From: JAWLGZ01 sp041690635
GTDB lineage: Bacteria; Pseudomonadota; Gammaproteobacteria; Thiohalomonadales; Thiohalomonadaceae
DNA: 64,000 nt
Direction: 5' to 3'
Assembly: GCA_041690635.1 (NCBI GenBank)
Contig: JAWLGZ010000001.1
Span: 1-64,000 of the forward strand
Shown here: positions 28,070 through 39,461 of the stretch, piece after piece
Position numbering within the stretch: position 1 is the first letter of the stretch
Layout of the letters: every line of letters begins with the position of its first letter
Made by a program: the position numbers and the translations under genes
Notes under the pieces: generated by a model
The model's database searches: none
Told to the model about the DNA's origin: nothing
Seen by the model: only the letters and a program-made list of their open reading frames with translations

Positions 28070-28876
28070 CTATTCCTTCAGCCCGAGGACATCCTGCATG
28101 TCGAACAGGCCGCGGTCGCGGGCGGCGATCCAGCCGGCGGCGCGGACGGCGCCGCTGGCGAAGGTCATGCGGGAGGAGGCCTTATGGGTGATCTCGACCC
28201 GCTCGCCGAGGCCGGCGAACAGGACGGTGTGATCGCCGACGATGTCGCCGGCACGGATGGTCTCGAAACCGATGGTCTTGCGGTCGCGCTCGCCGGTGTG
28301 ACCTTCACGACCGTAGACGGCGCACGCCTTCAGGTCGCGGCCGAGGGCGGCGGCGACCACCTCGCCCATGCGCAGGGCGGTTCCTGAGGGGGCATCCACC
28401 TTATGGCGGTGGTGGGCCTCGATGATCTCGATGTCCACCTCGTCACCCAAGACCCGGGCGGCCATGTCGAGCAGCTTGAGGCAGAGATTGACCCCCACAC
28501 TCATGTTGGGGGCGAACACAAGGGCGATATCATCGCCGGCGCGGCGGATCGCCTCACGCTGGTCGTCGGAGAATCCGGTGGTGCCGATCACCATGCGCCG
28601 GCCTGCCTCGCGGCAGATCGCCAGGTTGGCGGCGGTCACCTCGGGACGGGTGAAGTCGATCAATACGTCGAAATTCCCGATCACCTTTGCCAGGTCGTCC
28701 TGAACCGGCACACCAAGGGTGCCCACTCCGGCCAGTGCACCGGCATCGACACCGACGACCGAGCTGCCGGGCCGCTCCACGGCGGCGCCCAGTTCGATAC
28801 CCTCGGCCTGTTGTACCGCCTCGATGATGGCCTTGCCCATACGTCCGGCGGCGCCGGTGACTGCGATTTTTGTCAT
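28070..28876 (-). CDS. dapB: 4-hydroxy-tetrahydrodipicolinate reductase
   Basis: A 268-residue NAD(P)H-dependent enzyme of the diaminopimelate/lysine pathway. The nucleotide-binding loop GAAGRMGKA is at the N-terminus and the catalytic block EAHHRHKVDAPSGTAL is complete. The start MTKIAVTGAAGRMG leaves no room for change. The ribosome-binding region is occupied by GGTCGGT heptads, so the mRNA before the ATG reads ACCGACC repeats with no Shine-Dalgarno sequence. Confidence 0.98.
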   Translation of the reverse strand: MTKIAVTGAAGRMGKAIIEAVQQAEGIELGAAVERPGSSVVGVDAGALAGVGTLGVPVQDDLAKVIGNFDVLIDFTRPEVTAANLAICREAGRRMVIGTTGFSDDQREAIRRAGDDIALVFAPNMSVGVNLCLKLLDMAARVLGDEVDIEIIEAHHRHKVDAPSGTALRMGEVVAAALGRDLKACAVYGREGHTGERDRKTIGFETIRAGDIVGDHTVLFAGLGERVEITHKASSRMTFASGAVRAAGWIAARDRGLFDMQDVLGLKE

Positions 28877-29005
28877 TGGTCGGTGGTCGGTGGTCGGTGG
28901 TCGAGACAGTTAAGCGTGAGGAGTGAAGAGTTACGAAGCGGCATGGCCGCTATTCGCCCCGGGGCCGGGATTCTACCTTTCACTCTTCATGGTTAACCCT
29001 TAACA
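28877..29005. repeat. Composite heptad-repeat block upstream of dapB
   Basis: Three kinds of 7-base array sit in this 138-base spacer. GGTCGGT is repeated three and a half times directly against the dapB start (28877-28903). Four degenerate units GTTAAGC, GTGAGGA, GTGAAGA, GTTACGA follow (28909-28936). Their approximate reverse complements TTTCACT, CTTCATG, GTTAACC, CTTAACA occur at 28978-29005. The middle holds a GC-rich CCCCGGGGCC palindrome near 28957. Confidence 0.88.
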
Positions 29006-29014
29006 ATCTTTATG

Positions 29015-29542
29015 CTACCAGCTGATGTAGGAGTACCCCTCCTCCTGGAGGAGCATGAGGTCCACCGCCCCGACCTCGACCACCTTGGCGAAGGGCAGGA
29101 TATCCCCCTCCGTCCAGTTCAATGCCTTCATGGTGTTGCCGCAGGCGTGGAATTCAACCCCGTACTGGGCAAGGCTGGAGACCCGCATTTTTATCTCTTC
29201 GCTCACCTCGCGCTGCGGATTCTTCGCCAGGATGTGAATACCGGGGCCGAAGCAGGTGACCACGATGTGGGCCGCATCGCCGTACTCGCGCATCACGGCG
29301 CCTACGGAGAAGAGCACCGCCTGATGGTACTCCTGGTCACCCTTGTTGAACTGGTAGACCACCTTATGGTCCGGCGGGTCCCCGGGAAACCGCATGTCAT
29401 CGAACGATTCGTCCGCCTGGGCGCTCGCCCTACGGCCGCTCAGGGTGGCGAGCCCTCCCCCTGCGACCAGTGCGCCCAACAGGCGGCGGCGCCCGCCGTC
29501 GATTCCGTCGCGGAGAGAAAAGCGCGGCAGTTTGAATCCCAT
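29015..29542 (-). CDS. Tat-exported DsrE/DsrF-family protein
   Basis: A 175-residue protein with a twin-arginine signal: GRRRLLGALVAGGGLATL followed by an alanine-rich cleavage region (ASAQA near residue 45). The mature part has the DsrE fold, with the conserved cysteine in VEFHACGNTMKALNW and a second in VVTCFGPGIHIL. DsrE-type proteins carry sulfane sulfur or act in related sulfur chemistry; periplasmic single-domain members are common in sulfur oxidisers, though their role is not settled. I chose the start at 29542 (MGFKLPRF) after AAGGGGGATC. It sits alone between dnaJ and dapB. Confidence 0.85.
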   Translation of the reverse strand: MGFKLPRFSLRDGIDGGRRRLLGALVAGGGLATLSGRRASAQADESFDDMRFPGDPPDHKVVYQFNKGDQEYHQAVLFSVGAVMREYGDAAHIVVTCFGPGIHILAKNPQREVSEEIKMRVSSLAQYGVEFHACGNTMKALNWTEGDILPFAKVVEVGAVDLMLLQEEGYSYISW

Positions 29543-29655
29543 GACGATCCCCCTTGGTGTCCCCGCGGGGCAGGTCGCCCCATTCACCCGATTCGCGTCC
29601 TCCGCCTACGAAGGCGAGCCCCGATTCACAGGAGCGACGGAATCCGCTACCCGGT

Positions 29656-30795
29656 TCAGAACTTCATATCTTCGAAGAACTTCTTCACCCCGTCCAGCCA
29701 GGAGTCAGCCTTGGGACTGTGGCGGGTGCCGCCATCCTGCATGCTCTTGTTGAGCTCCTCAAGCAGCTCTTTCTGGCGGGCGCTGAGATTGACCGGGGTC
29801 TCCACCACCACACGACACAGCAGATCGCCGACGGTGCCGCCCCGCACCGACTTCACCCCCTTGCCGCGCAGGCGGAACAGACGTCCGGTCTGGGTCTCGG
29901 CCGGAATCTTGAGCTTGACCCGCCCGTCCAGCGTCGGCACATCCAGCTCGCCGCCGAGGGCTGCGGCGGTAAATCCGATCGGCACCTCACAGTAGAGGTC
30001 GTTCTCCTGCCGCTTGAAGATGGCGTGGTCACGCACATGGATCTGCACGTAGAGATCGCCGGGTGGTCCGCCGTTCTCCCCCGCCTCCCCCTCGCCGGCC
30101 AGCCGGATACGGTCGCCGCTGTCGACACCGGCCGGCACCTTGACCGACAGGGTCTTCTGCTGCTGCACCCGCCCTTCGCCCCGGCAGGCAGGACACGGAT
30201 CGGCGATGATGGTGCCGCTGCCGCGGCAACGGGGACAGGTCTGCTGCAGAGAGAAGAAGCCCTGCTGAATCCGTACCTGGCCGTGGCCGTGACAGGTGGA
30301 ACAGGTGGTCGGGCGCGTGCCCTTGCGGGCCCCGGAACCGCCGCACTCCTCGCAGGGGGTCATGGTCGGCACCCGGATCTTGACCGTGGTGCCGGCGACC
30401 GCCTCCTCCAGGTTCAGCTCCAGGTTGTAGCGCAGGTCGGCCCCGCGGAACACCCGCGAACCGCCGGCACCACCGCGGCCGCCGCCGAAGATGTCGCCGA
30501 AGACGTCACCGAAGATATCCGAGAAACTGGCACCGCCACCGAACCCGCCGGCCCCGGCCGCCGCGGAGGGGTCCACCCCGGCGTGTCCGAACTGGTCGTA
30601 GGCGGCCCGCTTCTGCGGGTCGGACAGGATGTCGTAGGCCTCTTTGGCCTCCTTGAACTTCTCCTCCGCCGTGGCGTCATCGGGATTGCGGTCCGGGTGG
30701 TACTTCATCGCCATCCGTTTGAAGGCCTTCTTGATCTCGGCCTCCGTCGCGTTGCGCTGCAATCCCAAAAGTTCGTAGTAGTCCTGCTTCGCCAT
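29656..30795 (-). CDS. dnaJ: Chaperone protein DnaJ
   Basis: A 379-residue type I Hsp40 that delivers clients to DnaK and stimulates its ATPase. The J domain (residues 1-70) has the HPD motif in KYHPDRNPDD. A Gly/Phe-rich linker follows, then four CxxCxGxG-type zinc repeats (CEECGGSG, CSTCHGHG, CPRCRGSG, CPACRGEG) and the C-terminal beta domains. It is last in the hrcA-grpE-dnaK-dnaJ cluster. Confidence 0.99.
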   Translation of the reverse strand: MAKQDYYELLGLQRNATEAEIKKAFKRMAMKYHPDRNPDDATAEEKFKEAKEAYDILSDPQKRAAYDQFGHAGVDPSAAAGAGGFGGGASFSDIFGDVFGDIFGGGRGGAGGSRVFRGADLRYNLELNLEEAVAGTTVKIRVPTMTPCEECGGSGARKGTRPTTCSTCHGHGQVRIQQGFFSLQQTCPRCRGSGTIIADPCPACRGEGRVQQQKTLSVKVPAGVDSGDRIRLAGEGEAGENGGPPGDLYVQIHVRDHAIFKRQENDLYCEVPIGFTAAALGGELDVPTLDGRVKLKIPAETQTGRLFRLRGKGVKSVRGGTVGDLLCRVVVETPVNLSARQKELLEELNKSMQDGGTRHSPKADSWLDGVKKFFEDMKF

Positions 30796-30905
30796 CGAAT
30801 TATCTGTCCCGACTAAACACCGATTCCGACATCTGACCCCGCTGTTGGGTCAAGGTGCCGCTCCGGCGTGAACGGGGAAAAAACCTGCCACCCCGAAACC
30901 AAACC

Positions 30906-30933
30906 GCGGCAGGCGGGGTGCCCCGCCTGCCGC
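30906..30933 (-). terminator. Strong hairpin between dnaK and dnaJ
   Basis: A perfect 13-base inverted repeat (GCGGCAGGCGGGG / CCCCGCCTGCCGC) with a two-base centre lies about 24 bases past the dnaK stop. On the minus strand it runs into GGTTTGGTTTC, a poor T-tract. It may be a weak terminator or a processing/stabilising hairpin that lowers dnaJ relative to dnaK. The 161-base spacer has no other feature I can support. Confidence 0.6.
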
Positions 30934-30956
30934 TTACGTTGATGCAAATGCGAAGT

Positions 30957-32888
<1,932 letters not shown>

Positions 32889-32968
32889 AACGCTCTCTCC
32901 GGTTCGATAGTGTGCCGCCGCGCGGCCCAATAATTTCTACAGGCAAGATGGGGGCTTTGCGTCCAGAA

Positions 32969-33574
32969 TCAAGCCTCTTCGTCGATCCGGCCGCCGAACT
33001 CGCCACCCGCCCCGTCGCTGGGGGCCTTGGACACCATCACCATGGCCGGGCGCAGCAGGCGCTCGTTCAACAGATACCCCCTCTGCATCACGAAAAGCAC
33101 AGTGTTGGCCGGCTTGTCGGCGGACTCCTGCATGGACATCGCCTGGTGGAATTCGGGATTGAAGGGTTCACCCGCCGGGTTCACCTCGCGAATGCCGAAG
33201 CGCTCCATGGCGGCGGTCAGCATCTTCAGGGTGAGTTCGGTCCCCTCGCGCAGCTTGGCAACCGCTTCCTCGTCGCCGGTGGCCGCCGCCAGCCCCATCT
33301 CCAGGCTGTCCTTCACCGGCAGCAGCTCCATGGCGAACTTCTCCAGGGCGTACTTGTGGGCGTTCTCCACGTCCCGCTCGGCGCGGCGGCGGGTGTTCTC
33401 CAGTTCTGCCTGGAGGCGCAGGATCTGGTTCCAGTGCTCGTCCGCCTTGGTGCGCGCATCCTCCAGCAGCAGCTCCAGCTCGTTCGGCTGGCCCCCGGCC
33501 TCAGGGCCAGGGCCGGCAGCGGCCTCCGCGGCCTGCTCTTCACTCTTTTCGGGCGACTTGTTCTCTTCGCTCAT
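32969..33574 (-). CDS. grpE: Nucleotide exchange factor GrpE
   Basis: A 201-residue homodimeric exchange factor for DnaK. The N-terminal approximately 35 residues are acidic and probably disordered, followed by a long coiled coil (about 35-90: LLLEDARTKADEHWNQILRLQAELEN region). The C-terminal beta-wing domain contains EVNPAGEPFNPEFHQAMSM. It lies between hrcA and dnaK with short spacers. Confidence 0.98.
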   Translation of the reverse strand: MSEENKSPEKSEEQAAEAAAGPGPEAGGQPNELELLLEDARTKADEHWNQILRLQAELENTRRRAERDVENAHKYALEKFAMELLPVKDSLEMGLAAATGDEEAVAKLREGTELTLKMLTAAMERFGIREVNPAGEPFNPEFHQAMSMQESADKPANTVLFVMQRGYLLNERLLRPAMVMVSKAPSDGAGGEFGGRIDEEA

Positions 33575-33646
33575 GATCTCTCCACACCCCGTGTATAAAC
33601 GAATCCCCCGGGCTGTAGAGCCCGCGGCTGCCTCACATATGGGGGA

Positions 33647-34729
33647 TCAGTGGGCCTGATTCAAGGCCGCGCTGAGCAGCCTTGCCGTGACGTCAACAAT
33701 AGGGATAACCCGGTCGTAGGCCATGCGGGTCGGGCCGATAACCCCGAGCACACCGACCACCTGCCCCTCGCAGGTGTAGGGGGAGGTCACCACGCTGCAC
33801 TCGTCCAGCACCGAATAGCCGGACTCCTCGCCGATGAAGATCTGGATCCCCTCGGCGCCCAGCGAGTGGTCGAGCAGGTGCAAAATGTCCTGTTTACGGG
33901 TGAAGGCGTCGAACAGCCGCCGCAGCTTCCCCACGTCGGCCATTTCGGCGTAGCCCATCAGGTTGGTCTGCCCCGCGAGCACGTAGTCCTCTTCGGCGCT
34001 GTCCGGGACCTCCTCCGTGAACACCTGGCTGGCCATTTCAATGGCGGCCGCCATCAGCTGGTTCATCTCCTCCCGCGCCTCCTGCATCTCCCGCAGCAAC
34101 ACGCGGCGGACCTCATCCATGCTCTTCCCCGCGAACTCCCGGTTCAGGTAGTTGGAGGCCTGCTGGAGTTCCGACTCGCTGTACTGTCGGGATGGGTGGA
34201 TGATCCGGTTCTGTACCTCCTGCTCGTTGATCACCAGGATCACCAGCACCCGGTTGTTGGAGAGGGGCAGGAATTCGATATGGCGTAGCGCCACCTGCTC
34301 CCGCCGCGGCAGTGTCACCAGGCCCGCCATAGCGGTGATTTCCGACAGCAGCGATGAGGCGGTCTTGAGGACCAGTTGCCGATCCCCCCCCGGCAACAGC
34401 TGGGACTTCAGGGAGTTCAACTCCCCCTCGTGCAGGGGTTTGATGGTCAGCAGTGAATCGACGAACAGGCGGTAACCGCGCACCGTCGGCACCCGCCCGG
34501 CCGAGGTGTGCGGCGAGGCGACCAGCCCCATCTCCTCCAGATCCGCCATGACGTTGCGGATGCTGGCCGCACTCAGCTCCTGATGGAGGTCGCGCGAGAG
34601 GGTCCGCGAGCCGACCGGCTGGCCGTCGCGGATGTACCGCTCCACCAGAACCTTCAACAGCCGCTGGCCACGATCGCTAAGGCCGCCCAGGGTCTCGGGG
34701 GCTTCGGTTCGGTGTGGGTTTCTGGACAT
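33647..34729 (-). CDS. hrcA: Heat-inducible transcription repressor HrcA
   Basis: An approximately 360-residue repressor of class I heat-shock genes. The N-terminal winged helix (about residues 15-90: LVERYIRDGQPVGSRTLSRD and SAASIRNVMADLEEMGL) recognises CIRCE, and a GAF-like dimerisation domain makes up the rest. The start at 34729 (MSRNPHRTEAPE) gives a normal N-terminus, although no clear ribosome-binding site is visible. CIRCE lies 20 bases upstream, so HrcA should repress its own operon. Confidence 0.97.
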   Translation of the reverse strand: MSRNPHRTEAPETLGGLSDRGQRLLKVLVERYIRDGQPVGSRTLSRDLHQELSAASIRNVMADLEEMGLVASPHTSAGRVPTVRGYRLFVDSLLTIKPLHEGELNSLKSQLLPGGDRQLVLKTASSLLSEITAMAGLVTLPRREQVALRHIEFLPLSNNRVLVILVINEQEVQNRIIHPSRQYSESELQQASNYLNREFAGKSMDEVRRVLLREMQEAREEMNQLMAAAIEMASQVFTEEVPDSAEEDYVLAGQTNLMGYAEMADVGKLRRLFDAFTRKQDILHLLDHSLGAEGIQIFIGEESGYSVLDECSVVTSPYTCEGQVVGVLGVIGPTRMAYDRVIPIVDVTARLLSAALNQAH

Positions 34730-34748
34730 GGGGATGTGAAAGGACCCG

Positions 34749-34775
34749 TTGGCACTCAACGTTGCCGAGTGCCAA
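34749..34775 (-). promoter_or_regulatory. CIRCE operator (HrcA binding site)
   Basis: A perfect 9-base inverted repeat TTGGCACTC-N9-GAGTGCCAA, matching CIRCE (TTAGCACTC-N9-GAGTGCTAA) except for one symmetric change per arm. It overlaps the predicted transcription start and precedes hrcA by 20 bases, an ideal position for repression of hrcA-grpE-dnaK-dnaJ. Confidence 0.95.
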
Positions 34776-34777
34776 GG

Positions 34778-34807
34778 AACATAATCAATCGGACGAAGGG
34801 GTGTCAA
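34778..34807 (-). promoter_or_regulatory. Sigma70-type promoter of hrcA-grpE-dnaK-dnaJ
   Basis: On the minus strand a perfect TTGACA (34807-34802), an 18-base spacer and TATGTT (34783-34778) lie directly upstream of CIRCE. I see no sigma32-type -35/-10 pair here, so heat control may rest mainly on HrcA; this is inference. Confidence 0.7.
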
Positions 34808-34866
34808 GGCGACCGATCACGCAACACGTGAACCGGGGTAGCAGAATCACGCCTCCTGCATCCTCC

Positions 34867-34887
34867 GTCACCCTTCACCCTTCACCG
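34867..34887. repeat. Short heptad array (TTCACCC), hrcA-nadK spacer
   Basis: Three 7-base units GTCACCC, TTCACCC, TTCACCG stand between the divergent hrcA promoter and nadK. Only one arm is visible; I found no clear inverted partner nearby. Confidence 0.7.
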
Positions 34888-34952
34888 AAGCAAGTGCCCG
34901 TAGGCGACCCAGCCGGCGACGTGATAACCTTCCGCCCTCTCTGGAGAAGGCA

Positions 34953-35831
34953 ATGGCGGGAAACTTCCAACAAATCGGACTCATTGGAAAGTACGCCGAC
35001 CCGGGGGTCGGCGATACGCTGTCCACGCTCGCCACCTTCCTGCGCGATCAGGGCTGCGAAGTGCTGCTCGACGAGGCCACCGCCCAGGTGTGGGGCGAGC
35101 ATGACCTGAGGGTGGCGGACCGGGAGCAGCTCGCCAGTGAGTGCGACCTGACGGTCGTGGTCGGCGGTGACGGCACCCTGCTCAACGCCGCCCGATCCCT
35201 CGCGGCGATAGCCCCCGCCCCTGCCCTGCTCGGAATCAACCTTGGCCGCCTCGGCTTTCTGACCGACATCTCCCCCGCCGAGCTTGAGCTCAAGGTCGGT
35301 GAGGTGCTGCAGGGCAAGTACCAGGAGGAGGAGCGTTTTCTCCTTCACTGCACCATCGTCCGTGAAGGCGAGCACATCAACGAAAGCGATGCCCTCAATG
35401 ACGTGGTGATCCACAAGTGGGACGTGGCCCGCATGATCGGACTGGACTCCTACGTCAACGGCGGTTTCGTCAACACGACGCGCGCCGACGGACTGATTGT
35501 CTCCACCCCGACCGGCTCCACCGCCTATGCCCTCTCCGGCGGGGGGCCGATCCTGCATCCGACCCTGAATGCCATCGTGCTGGTGCCCATCTGCCCCCAT
35601 ACCATGAGCAACCGGCCGATCGTGGTCGATGGCGACTCCCACATCGAGATCGTGGTGGGCGATCACTACGGGCAGTCCCATGCCCAGGTCACCTGTGACG
35701 GCCAGATCAACCTGGGCCTGGTGGCGGGCGACCACATCCACATCCGCAAGAAGGACAATCGCATCCGGCTCATTCATCCGGTCGGGCACGATCACTTCCA
35801 CGTCCTCCGCGCCAAGCTCAACTGGGGCTGA
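34953..35831 (+). CDS. nadK: NAD kinase
   Basis: A 292-residue enzyme phosphorylating NAD to NADP. The diagnostic GGDGT is in VVVGGDGTLLNAAR, followed by NLGRLGFLTD and the TPTGSTAYALSGGGP block of the active site. A GGAGAAGG ribosome-binding site precedes the ATG. It is divergent from the hrcA operon and 17 bases upstream of recN, so nadK-recN are probably co-transcribed. Confidence 0.98.
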   Translation: MAGNFQQIGLIGKYADPGVGDTLSTLATFLRDQGCEVLLDEATAQVWGEHDLRVADREQLASECDLTVVVGGDGTLLNAARSLAAIAPAPALLGINLGRLGFLTDISPAELELKVGEVLQGKYQEEERFLLHCTIVREGEHINESDALNDVVIHKWDVARMIGLDSYVNGGFVNTTRADGLIVSTPTGSTAYALSGGGPILHPTLNAIVLVPICPHTMSNRPIVVDGDSHIEIVVGDHYGQSHAQVTCDGQINLGLVAGDHIHIRKKDNRIRLIHPVGHDHFHVLRAKLNWG

Positions 35832-35848
35832 GCCTTACCCGCCGGCGC

Positions 35849-37546
<1,698 letters not shown>

Positions 37547-37549
37547 CGA

Positions 37550-37566
37550 GGGTGACCCCTTCACCC
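37550..37566. terminator. Possible bidirectional hairpin between recN and fur
   Basis: GGGTGA (37550-37555) pairs with TCACCC (37561-37566) around a five-base loop, and outer GAGGGT/ACCCTC may extend the structure. It lies between two convergent stop codons. There is no T-run in either direction, so the call is weak. Confidence 0.35.
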
Positions 37567-37584
37567 GGCGGAGTACCCTCCCGG

Positions 37585-37995
37585 TTATTCCTGGCAGTCG
37601 GAGCAGACCCCATAGATATAGAGGCTGTGGTCGGTGATGGTGAAACCGTGGTCGGCAGCGATTGCCTTCTGGCGTTTTTCGATCACCTCGTCGACAAACT
37701 CCTCCACCCGACCGCATTTGACGCAGAGCAGATGGTCGTGATGGGTGCCCTCGTCGAGCTCGAAGACCGAGGTGCCGCCCTCGAAGTGGTGCCGGGCGAC
37801 CAGCCCGGCGGACTCGAACTGGGTCAGCACACGGTAGACGGTGGCGAGACCGACGTCCTCCCCGGAATCGAGCAAGGCCTTGTAGACATCCTCCGCACTC
37901 ATGTGCCGGGAGCTGTTGCGCTCCAGAATATCGAGAATCTTGAGCCGCGGCAGGGTCGCCTTCAGTCCGGCCTTGCGCAATTCCTGTGTACCCAT
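37585..37995 (-). CDS. fur: Ferric uptake regulator Fur
   Basis: A 136-residue iron-dependent repressor. The winged helix occupies residues 1-80 (HMSAEDVYKALLDSGEDVGLATVYRVL; key helix GLATVYRVL). The metal/dimer domain has HHDHLLCVKCGRVEEF with the first zinc Cys pair and a C-terminal GVCSDC. It is divergent from bamE, a conserved gammaproteobacterial pairing in which the shared 70-base region carries both promoters. Confidence 0.98.
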   Translation of the reverse strand: MGTQELRKAGLKATLPRLKILDILERNSSRHMSAEDVYKALLDSGEDVGLATVYRVLTQFESAGLVARHHFEGGTSVFELDEGTHHDHLLCVKCGRVEEFVDEVIEKRQKAIAADHGFTITDHSLYIYGVCSDCQE

Positions 37996-38065
37996 GGCGA
38001 TCTCACTCTGTCCAGTCGCGCCTTCTCAAGGGTATGATTATAACGAAAGAGGGCAGTTGAAGATA

Positions 38066-38452
38066 ATGCGACACATTTTCATTTCGATCCTGGCCGCCAC
38101 GGCCTTAATGACCGGCTGCGCCCCCCACAAGCTCGATATCCATCAGGGGACCGTGCTCACCGAGGAGAAGCTGGACAGCCTGCGCATCGGCATGGACCAG
38201 CAGCAGGTCCAGTTCGTGATGGGCAGCCCGCTGCTGCTCGATCCCTTCCACAAGGAGCGCTGGGACTACTACTACAGCTTCAAGCCGGGCCGTGACGAGC
38301 GCGAGCAGTACCACGCCACTCTCTGGTTCGACCAGGCCGGCAGGCTGGAGCGGATGGAGCGGAAGGGTCCGATCCCGCCGAACGCCGACAACCTGCGGGC
38401 GCTGGCGAAGCGGGAAGAGCGCAAGAGCTTCTTCTCCTGGCCCTGGTTGTGA
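38066..38452 (+). CDS. bamE: Outer membrane assembly lipoprotein BamE
   Basis: A 128-residue lipoprotein of the BAM complex (SmpA/OmlA family). The signal peptide ends in the lipobox LMTGC (Cys near residue 19). The SmpA fold follows with GMDQQQVQFVMGSPLLLDPF and the RWDYYYSF strand. The start at 38066 begins the signal peptide; 55 upstream in-frame codons belong to the shadow of fur. A TATGATTATAAC stretch at 38031-38042 may contain its -10. Confidence 0.96.
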   Translation: MRHIFISILAATALMTGCAPHKLDIHQGTVLTEEKLDSLRIGMDQQQVQFVMGSPLLLDPFHKERWDYYYSFKPGRDEREQYHATLWFDQAGRLERMERKGPIPPNADNLRALAKREERKSFFSWPWL

Positions 38453-38673
38453 CCATTCCGCTAACGGGATTTCTCTCGCAGAGCACGCAGAGACCGCCAA
38501 GGGATCAGCCAAAGCTGGCACCCGGCGGATTACGCTGACGCTAATCCGCCCTACGCCCTGAGAAGCGAGGGGTCAGGAGTGACGCGTAGGAGCCCGGCCC
38601 CCCGGGCGAACAGCGGCGAAGCCGCTTTGGGACTGGGGAGACGTGATGGGAATTCGGCCAGTTTGCCGGAATC
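38453..38673. repeat. Spacer of dispersed repeat fragments, bamE-rnfH
   Basis: I see no gene here. The spacer holds a single arm of the 9-base-period family (TCGCAGAGCACGCAGAGACC near 38474), then a palindrome GGCGGATTA-N9-TAATCCGCC near 38525-38551, and a GTAGGAGCCCGGCC-type repeat (38585-38609) whose inverted copy lies at 47331-47355. It separates convergent bamE and rnfH, so the palindromes may help end both transcripts. Confidence 0.7.
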
Positions 38674-39033
38674 CTATGCCTCCTCCGCCTCGCCGCCGCC
38701 CTTGCTCATCTTCTTGCCGGCGGCGGCGCGCTGTTTGCGCACCTCCTTGGGGTCGGCGATGAGCGGCCGGTAGATCTCCACCCGGTCCCGCGCACGTAGC
38801 GGCTGGTCCGGCTTGGTCAGTTTCCCGAAGATGCCGAGTTTGCTGGCAGCGAGGTCGATCTCGGGGAACTCATCGAGTAGTCCGGAGCGCTCCACCGCCT
38901 CCCGGGCAGTGGTCCCCTCCTCCACCTCCACCGGAACAACAAGTTGCCGTCCCGGCAGAGCGTAGGCCACCTCCACCCGAAAGCGCTTCGCGCCCGCCCG
39001 TGCCGGGGAAACCGGTTGCTCACTCACGCCCAT
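38674..39033 (-). CDS. rnfH: RnfH/PasI-family ubiquitin-like protein
   Basis: A 119-residue protein with a beta-grasp domain (RFRVEVAYALPGRQLVVPVEVEEGTTAREAVERSG; key elements VEVAYA and AREAVERSG) and a conserved LGIFGKLTKPDQPLRARDRVEIYRPL core. The C-terminus is basic then acidic and probably disordered. It overlaps the end of ratA by 14 bases. The ratA-rnfH pair is conserved; a toxin-antitoxin role (PasTI) was proposed for the enterobacterial pair but is debated. Confidence 0.92.
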   Translation of the reverse strand: MGVSEQPVSPARAGAKRFRVEVAYALPGRQLVVPVEVEEGTTAREAVERSGLLDEFPEIDLAASKLGIFGKLTKPDQPLRARDRVEIYRPLIADPKEVRKQRAAAGKKMSKGGGEAEEA

Positions 39034-39457
39034 AGACCTCGACCGCGCGCTTGGAGAACGCATCCACCAGACTGGAGGTGATTTGTGTGAAGATGGGCCC
39101 GAGCGCCATACCGATCAGCCGGTTGGAGAATTCAAACTCCAGATCCAGATTCACCTTGCAGGCGCACTCCCCCAACTCCTCGAAGCGCCAGAACCCCTCC
39201 AGGTGTTTGAACGGTCCGCGCTCCAGGCGCATCTCGATCATCTTCCCGGATTGCAGGCGGTTACAGGTGGTAAAGCTCTTGTGCAGGCTGCCGTGGGCGA
39301 TCTCGATACTGGCGCAGATCCGGTCCGGCTCGCTCGAGGTCACCTCGGCGGACCGGCACCATGGCAGAAAATCGGGATAGCGCTCGATGTCGTTCACCAG
39401 ATCGAACATCTGTTGCGCGGTATACGGCAGCAGGGCGCTGCGATTAATGGTGGTCAC
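39020..39457 (-). CDS. ratA: Ubiquinone-binding/ribosome-associated protein RatA (START-like)
   Basis: A 145-residue START/SRPBCC-fold protein related to Coq10. The N-terminus NRSALLPYTAQQMFDLVNDIERYPDFLPWC (key elements MFDLVNDIERYP and FLPWC) and LDLEFEFSNRL are typical. E. coli RatA has been linked to inhibition of ribosomal subunit joining, while Coq10 homologues bind quinone. In many gammaproteobacteria ratA is divergent from smpB; here a transporter gene is interposed. Confidence 0.95.
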   Translation of the reverse strand: MTTINRSALLPYTAQQMFDLVNDIERYPDFLPWCRSAEVTSSEPDRICASIEIAHGSLHKSFTTCNRLQSGKMIEMRLERGPFKHLEGFWRFEELGECACKVNLDLEFEFSNRLIGMALGPIFTQITSSLVDAFSKRAVEVYGRE

Positions 39458-39461
39458 GAAG

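Noticed and set aside
34875..35801. Long minus-strand frame opposite nadK
   Set aside because: It is a GC-driven shadow of nadK, whose motifs are complete; other long opposite-strand frames (for example over nuoL, dnaK, carB and the activator gene) were rejected for the same reason.
39020..39033. ratA-rnfH as a toxin-antitoxin system
   Set aside because: The pair is conserved core genome and the toxin-antitoxin interpretation is disputed; nothing in the sequence here favours it.
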